Shown here piece by piece: positions 7,103 through 8,725 of a stretch of DNA of 8,725 bases. The position numbers and the translations under genes were made by a program. Source of the DNA: Bacteroidota bacterium (GTDB lineage Bacteria > Bacteroidota > Bacteroidia > Bacteroidales > VadinHA17); the NCBI GenBank assembly GCA_015222065.1, contig JADFUQ010000001.1, positions 1 to 8,725 on the forward strand, given 5' to 3'. The notes beneath the pieces are model-generated. The model was not told the DNA's origin and searched no databases. It was given only the letters and a program-made list of their open reading frames with translations. Each line of letters starts with the position of its first letter. The stretch's first letter is position 1.

Positions 7103-8422
7103 TTAACGGGATTTCCTCATTTTAAATATATAATAAAACAATCCGAGTGTAAATAAGAAAGTAATGAAAATAAGTATCCAAACCGAATAGCTGCCTGAAA
7201 TAAAGTTCCATTGCGTAACAGTCTGTACAGACTTTAAAATATTCATTCCACCTAAAACCATTGTTACCCAAACAACAAATCCCATCATAATATTAGAAAT
7301 CCAACCGTTTATTTTTGAATTACCCATAAGTTCAGGGTCGTTTACAACAATAACAATAAACACGCTAATAAAAGGTAACACGAATCCATTCATTGCCTGT
7401 GCAAAAATTATTACCGGGATAGGTCTGATGTTAACTACACCGAAAAGGATCCCTGTTAACAATACAAAAGCCCATACCAGTTTAAAATTCAGGGAACCAA
7501 TATCCCATTTTGCTTTTTTTGCTGTTCCAAACAGGCTTTTTGCAGTAATAGCGGAAGCAAGAGGAGCAGTAACAGCTGAAGAAAATCCTGCAGCGAACAT
7601 ACCAAATCCAAATAAATATAGAGCCCACTCACCTATCCCATCGGTTAATGCAGCAGCAAGTGACTGGTAATTATAATCTCCCTGAACTGCTGTACCTACA
7701 ACAAGAACGGCACCGGAGATAACACCACCAAGAATAATTGCTATTCCCAAACCCAGCCTCATTTCATTAATTCGCTGATTTTTATCAGCAATACCTGATC
7801 CAAGAAACAAATTATACGGAACAACTGTTGTTCCAATTAAACCCAGAATAAGTAATCCTGTTCCACTCCCATCCGGAATATTTGGTATGATTGCTCCTTT
7901 AACAATTTCGCCGGTATCCGGTTTTATCATAAAAGCGGTTACAAGAAAAGCTGTTCCCATAATTACAACGAGGTATCCCATTAACCTGGCAATAATTCTT
8001 AGAGAAGGTAAACTTAAAACAATAGCAGCCACGAGTCCCATAATCAGAACCAGCCAGTACGGTTTTATATCAACGATAAGTGTTATGCCTGCAACAGCCC
8101 CGACTAAATTGCCGGTTTCATATGCAGCAGAACCTATAATAATAGCGCTGACTATAAAAAGCAGGATAACTAATCTTTTTGATCTGCCTTTAAAACGTAT
8201 TGAGATTGCTTCTCCTAAATTCTTACCGGTACTAATAGCAATTCGTGCGCTAGCTTCCTGCAGGATTATACAAGCAAATGTTGAGAATACCAATGCCCAT
8301 AGGAGACTAAATCCAAATTCTGCTCCTGCTTTGGAAGCAGTAGTAATGGTTCCCGGACCTATAAAAGCCGCTGAGATAATTGACCAGAATAAAATATTAA
8401 GTATGCGTTTTTTCATTTTCAT
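7103..8422 (-). CDS. Divergent NRAMP/SLC11-family transporter lacking metal-site residues
   Basis: This 439-residue integral membrane protein has 11-12 hydrophobic segments from about residue 9 to 434. The NRAMP fold is visible in AAFIGPGTITTASKAGAEFG (TM1, from 18), LQEASARIAISTGKNLGEAI (TM2 and following loop, 54-73), VPYNLFLGSG (TM6, 201-210) and FAAGFSSAVTAPLA (276-289). In canonical Mn2+/Fe2+ members TM1 has DPGN and TM6 has MPHN. Here these are GPGT (22-25) and VPYN (201-204), so the metal-coordinating Asp, Asn and Met are all replaced. The protein is therefore unlikely to be a classical manganese transporter, and I do not call it mntH. It is the first gene before the oxoprolinase, which suggests import of that enzyme's substrate. 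B. subtilis YcsG, an NRAMP-family protein beside the PxpABC 5-oxoprolinase genes, is a precedent for the context. ATG at 8422 is used; a second Met two codons later is an alternative start. A decayed repeat lies just upstream. Confidence 0.9.
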   Translation of the reverse strand: MKMKKRILNILFWSIISAAFIGPGTITTASKAGAEFGFSLLWALVFSTFACIILQEASARIAISTGKNLGEAISIRFKGRSKRLVILLFIVSAIIIGSAAYETGNLVGAVAGITLIVDIKPYWLVLIMGLVAAIVLSLPSLRIIARLMGYLVVIMGTAFLVTAFMIKPDTGEIVKGAIIPNIPDGSGTGLLILGLIGTTVVPYNLFLGSGIADKNQRINEMRLGLGIAIILGGVISGAVLVVGTAVQGDYNYQSLAAALTDGIGEWALYLFGFGMFAAGFSSAVTAPLASAITAKSLFGTAKKAKWDIGSLNFKLVWAFVLLTGILFGVVNIRPIPVIIFAQAMNGFVLPFISVFIVIVVNDPELMGNSKINGWISNIMMGFVVWVTMVLGGMNILKSVQTVTQWNFISGSYSVWILIFITFLFTLGLFYYIFKMRKSR

Positions 8423-8437
8423 TCAATCCCGGAGTGA

Positions 8438-8521
8438 CGATGCAATCTGTGTGTACTAATCGAAGTGTTAAAATAGAAAGATTGTTATAAACTTTACGAA
8501 AAGTTATAACAGATTGCTTCG
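8438..8521. repeat. Inverted repeat with GCAATCTGT arms in the transporter leader
   Basis: CGATGCAATCTGT (8438-8450) and ACAGATTGCTTCG (8509-8521) are inverted copies matching at 12 of 13 positions. The flanking words GAGTGACGA and GCTTGCAA resemble decayed ends of the widespread GTCATTGCGAGCGAAGC-AATCTG type of intergenic palindrome, as I remember it. A smaller dyad (8484-8510) sits inside. The left arm ends 16 bases from the transporter start codon, so in the mRNA it would occupy the 5' untranslated leader and could pair with the right arm if transcription starts upstream of it. Confidence 0.55.
8484..8510. promoter_or_regulatory. 27-bp dyad, possible operator upstream of the transporter operon
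   Basis: GTTATAAACTT (8484-8494) and AAGTTATAAC (8501-8510) form a dyad: 10 paired bases with one extra A in the left arm, around a 6-base centre (TACGAA). It lies about 62 bases before the transporter ATG and overlaps the -7 element of the promoter candidate at 8499-8529. That placement would suit a repressor or activator of the transporter-oxoprolinase operon. No regulator gene is in the window, and the dyad may simply be the core of the surrounding repeat. Confidence 0.35.
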
Positions 8522-8529
8522 CTTGCAAA
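8499..8529 (-). promoter_or_regulatory. Bacteroidota-type promoter candidate for the transporter-oxoprolinase operon
   Basis: On the minus strand TTTG (8529-8526) is followed, after exactly 19 bases, by TAACTTTT (8506-8499). The known Bacteroidota pattern is TTTG near -33 and TAnnTTTG near -7, and this fits all but the last base of the -7 box. Transcription would start near 8492, giving a leader of about 70 bases before the ATG at 8422. The spacing supports it, but such AT-rich words occur by chance. Confidence 0.35.
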
Positions 8530-8572
8530 ATCCATTTTCATAATACCCATCGGGTAGTTCATTGCTCCCTGG

Positions 8573-8607
8573 TTTTGCCTTTTGCCTATTGCCTATTGCT
8601 TTTTGCC
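8573..8607. repeat. Five tandem 7-bp units, TWTTGCY
   Basis: Five perfect-length heptamers run without gaps: TTTTGCC (8573), TTTTGCC (8580), TATTGCC (8587), TATTGCT (8594) and TTTTGCC (8601). The array covers the last codons and the stop codon of the S9 peptidase on the minus strand and the first bases of its 3' untranslated region. TTTTGCC/TATTGCC arrays are familiar from Bacteroidota spacers, from memory only. Such units can change number by slippage, which would alter the protein's extreme C-terminus. Confidence 0.8.
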
Positions 8608-8725
8608 AACTTCCAATTCATATCCATCTTCCTTGCCTTTTTCAATTGCAGGGATACCGTTTATCATCCATTCTGGTCTCGGGGCTCCTTTCAGGTAGTG
8701 ATTATAAAACTGAAACATCCTGATA
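8593..8725 (-). CDS. C-terminal end of an S9-family (prolyl oligopeptidase-like) peptidase
   Basis: The last 43 codons and a TAG stop (8595-8593) are present; the 5' part lies beyond the right edge. The residues include MFQFYNHYLKGAPRPEWM followed by INGIPAIEKGKEDGYEL. This matches the typical C-terminus of S9 alpha/beta-hydrolase peptidases (YFDHYLKGAPAPEWM...G.PA..KG...GYEL-like). The catalytic residues would be upstream and cannot be checked. Many such enzymes in Bacteroidota are exported and cut peptides after proline or remove dipeptides or acyl-amino acids. The final VGKKQ is encoded within a tandem heptamer repeat, which probably replaced the original end of the gene. A 170-base spacer with a promoter candidate separates it from the transporter gene, so a separate transcript is likely. 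The small TACCC-ATC-GGGTA stem at 8544-8556 could cap its 3' end but has no T-run. Confidence 0.75.
   Translation of the reverse strand, partial: IRMFQFYNHYLKGAPRPEWMINGIPAIEKGKEDGYELEVGKKQ

Noticed and set aside
6655..7125. Plus-strand open frame of 156 codons, and other plus-strand frames across 3294-6587
   Set aside because: All lie inside the oxoprolinase gene, whose conserved motifs cover its whole length on the minus strand.
7103..8422. Naming the transporter mntH (Mn2+/H+ symporter)
   Set aside because: The Asp, Asn and Met metal ligands of the family are replaced, and the neighbour is an oxoprolinase rather than a metal-related gene.
7887..8459. Plus-strand open frame of 190 codons
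   Set aside because: It is a shadow of the transporter gene. Its low-complexity Ile/Ala/Pro/Thr composition is what the antisense of membrane-protein codons gives.
8544..8556. TACCC-ATC-GGGTA stem as an intrinsic terminator of the peptidase gene
   Set aside because: The stem is only 5 bp and no T-run follows on the minus strand, so it is mentioned in the peptidase entry but not listed.

Overview
The window reads as a piece of a Bacteroidota chromosome, probably an environmental member of the Bacteroidales/Marinilabiliales type. The DNA is AT-rich, start codons lack clear Shine-Dalgarno sequences, the one promoter candidate fits the Bacteroidota TTTG/TAnnTTTG pattern, and the protein families (S9 peptidase, four-helix-bundle protein, ankyrin-phosphatase, exported CotH-like protein) and spacer repeats are familiar from that phylum. 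This assignment comes from recognition, not from a search. All supportable genes lie on the minus strand, so transcription runs from high to low coordinates.

In transcription order: (1) 8725-8593, the last 43 codons of an S9-family (prolyl oligopeptidase-like) peptidase, whose stop codon lies inside a short tandem heptamer repeat; (2) 8592-8423, a spacer with a promoter candidate, a dyad and a second, wider inverted repeat; (3) 8422-7103, a divergent NRAMP/SLC11-fold transporter without the usual metal-binding residues; (4) 7094-3282, a 1270-residue hydantoinase A/B fusion of the ATP-dependent 5-oxoprolinase type, only 8 bases downstream of the transporter and so almost certainly in the same operon; (5) 3281-2869, a repeat-rich spacer with a 52-codon remnant of a four-helix-bundle (S23/IVP-type) protein gene flanked by inverted GTCGGCAGT-type repeats; (6) 2868-1234, a secreted protein with ankyrin repeats and a PPP-type phosphatase domain; (7) 1233-1063, a spacer with a large imperfect palindrome; (8) 1062-1, an exported protein with CotH-kinase-like motifs that runs off the window edge.

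The most interesting unit is the transporter plus oxoprolinase pair. Bacillus subtilis keeps an NRAMP-family protein of unknown substrate (YcsG) beside the genes of the unrelated 5-oxoprolinase PxpABC (ycsF/kipI/kipA). The pairing here of a metal-site-less NRAMP protein with the other, non-homologous kind of 5-oxoprolinase suggests that this NRAMP branch carries 5-oxoproline (pyroglutamate) or a similar small acid rather than Mn2+/Fe2+. The peptidase upstream would fit a wider peptide and amino-acid salvage role, but it may be only a neighbour. The remaining genes look unrelated to this pathway. Each of the three long spacers carries a different decayed repeat family.
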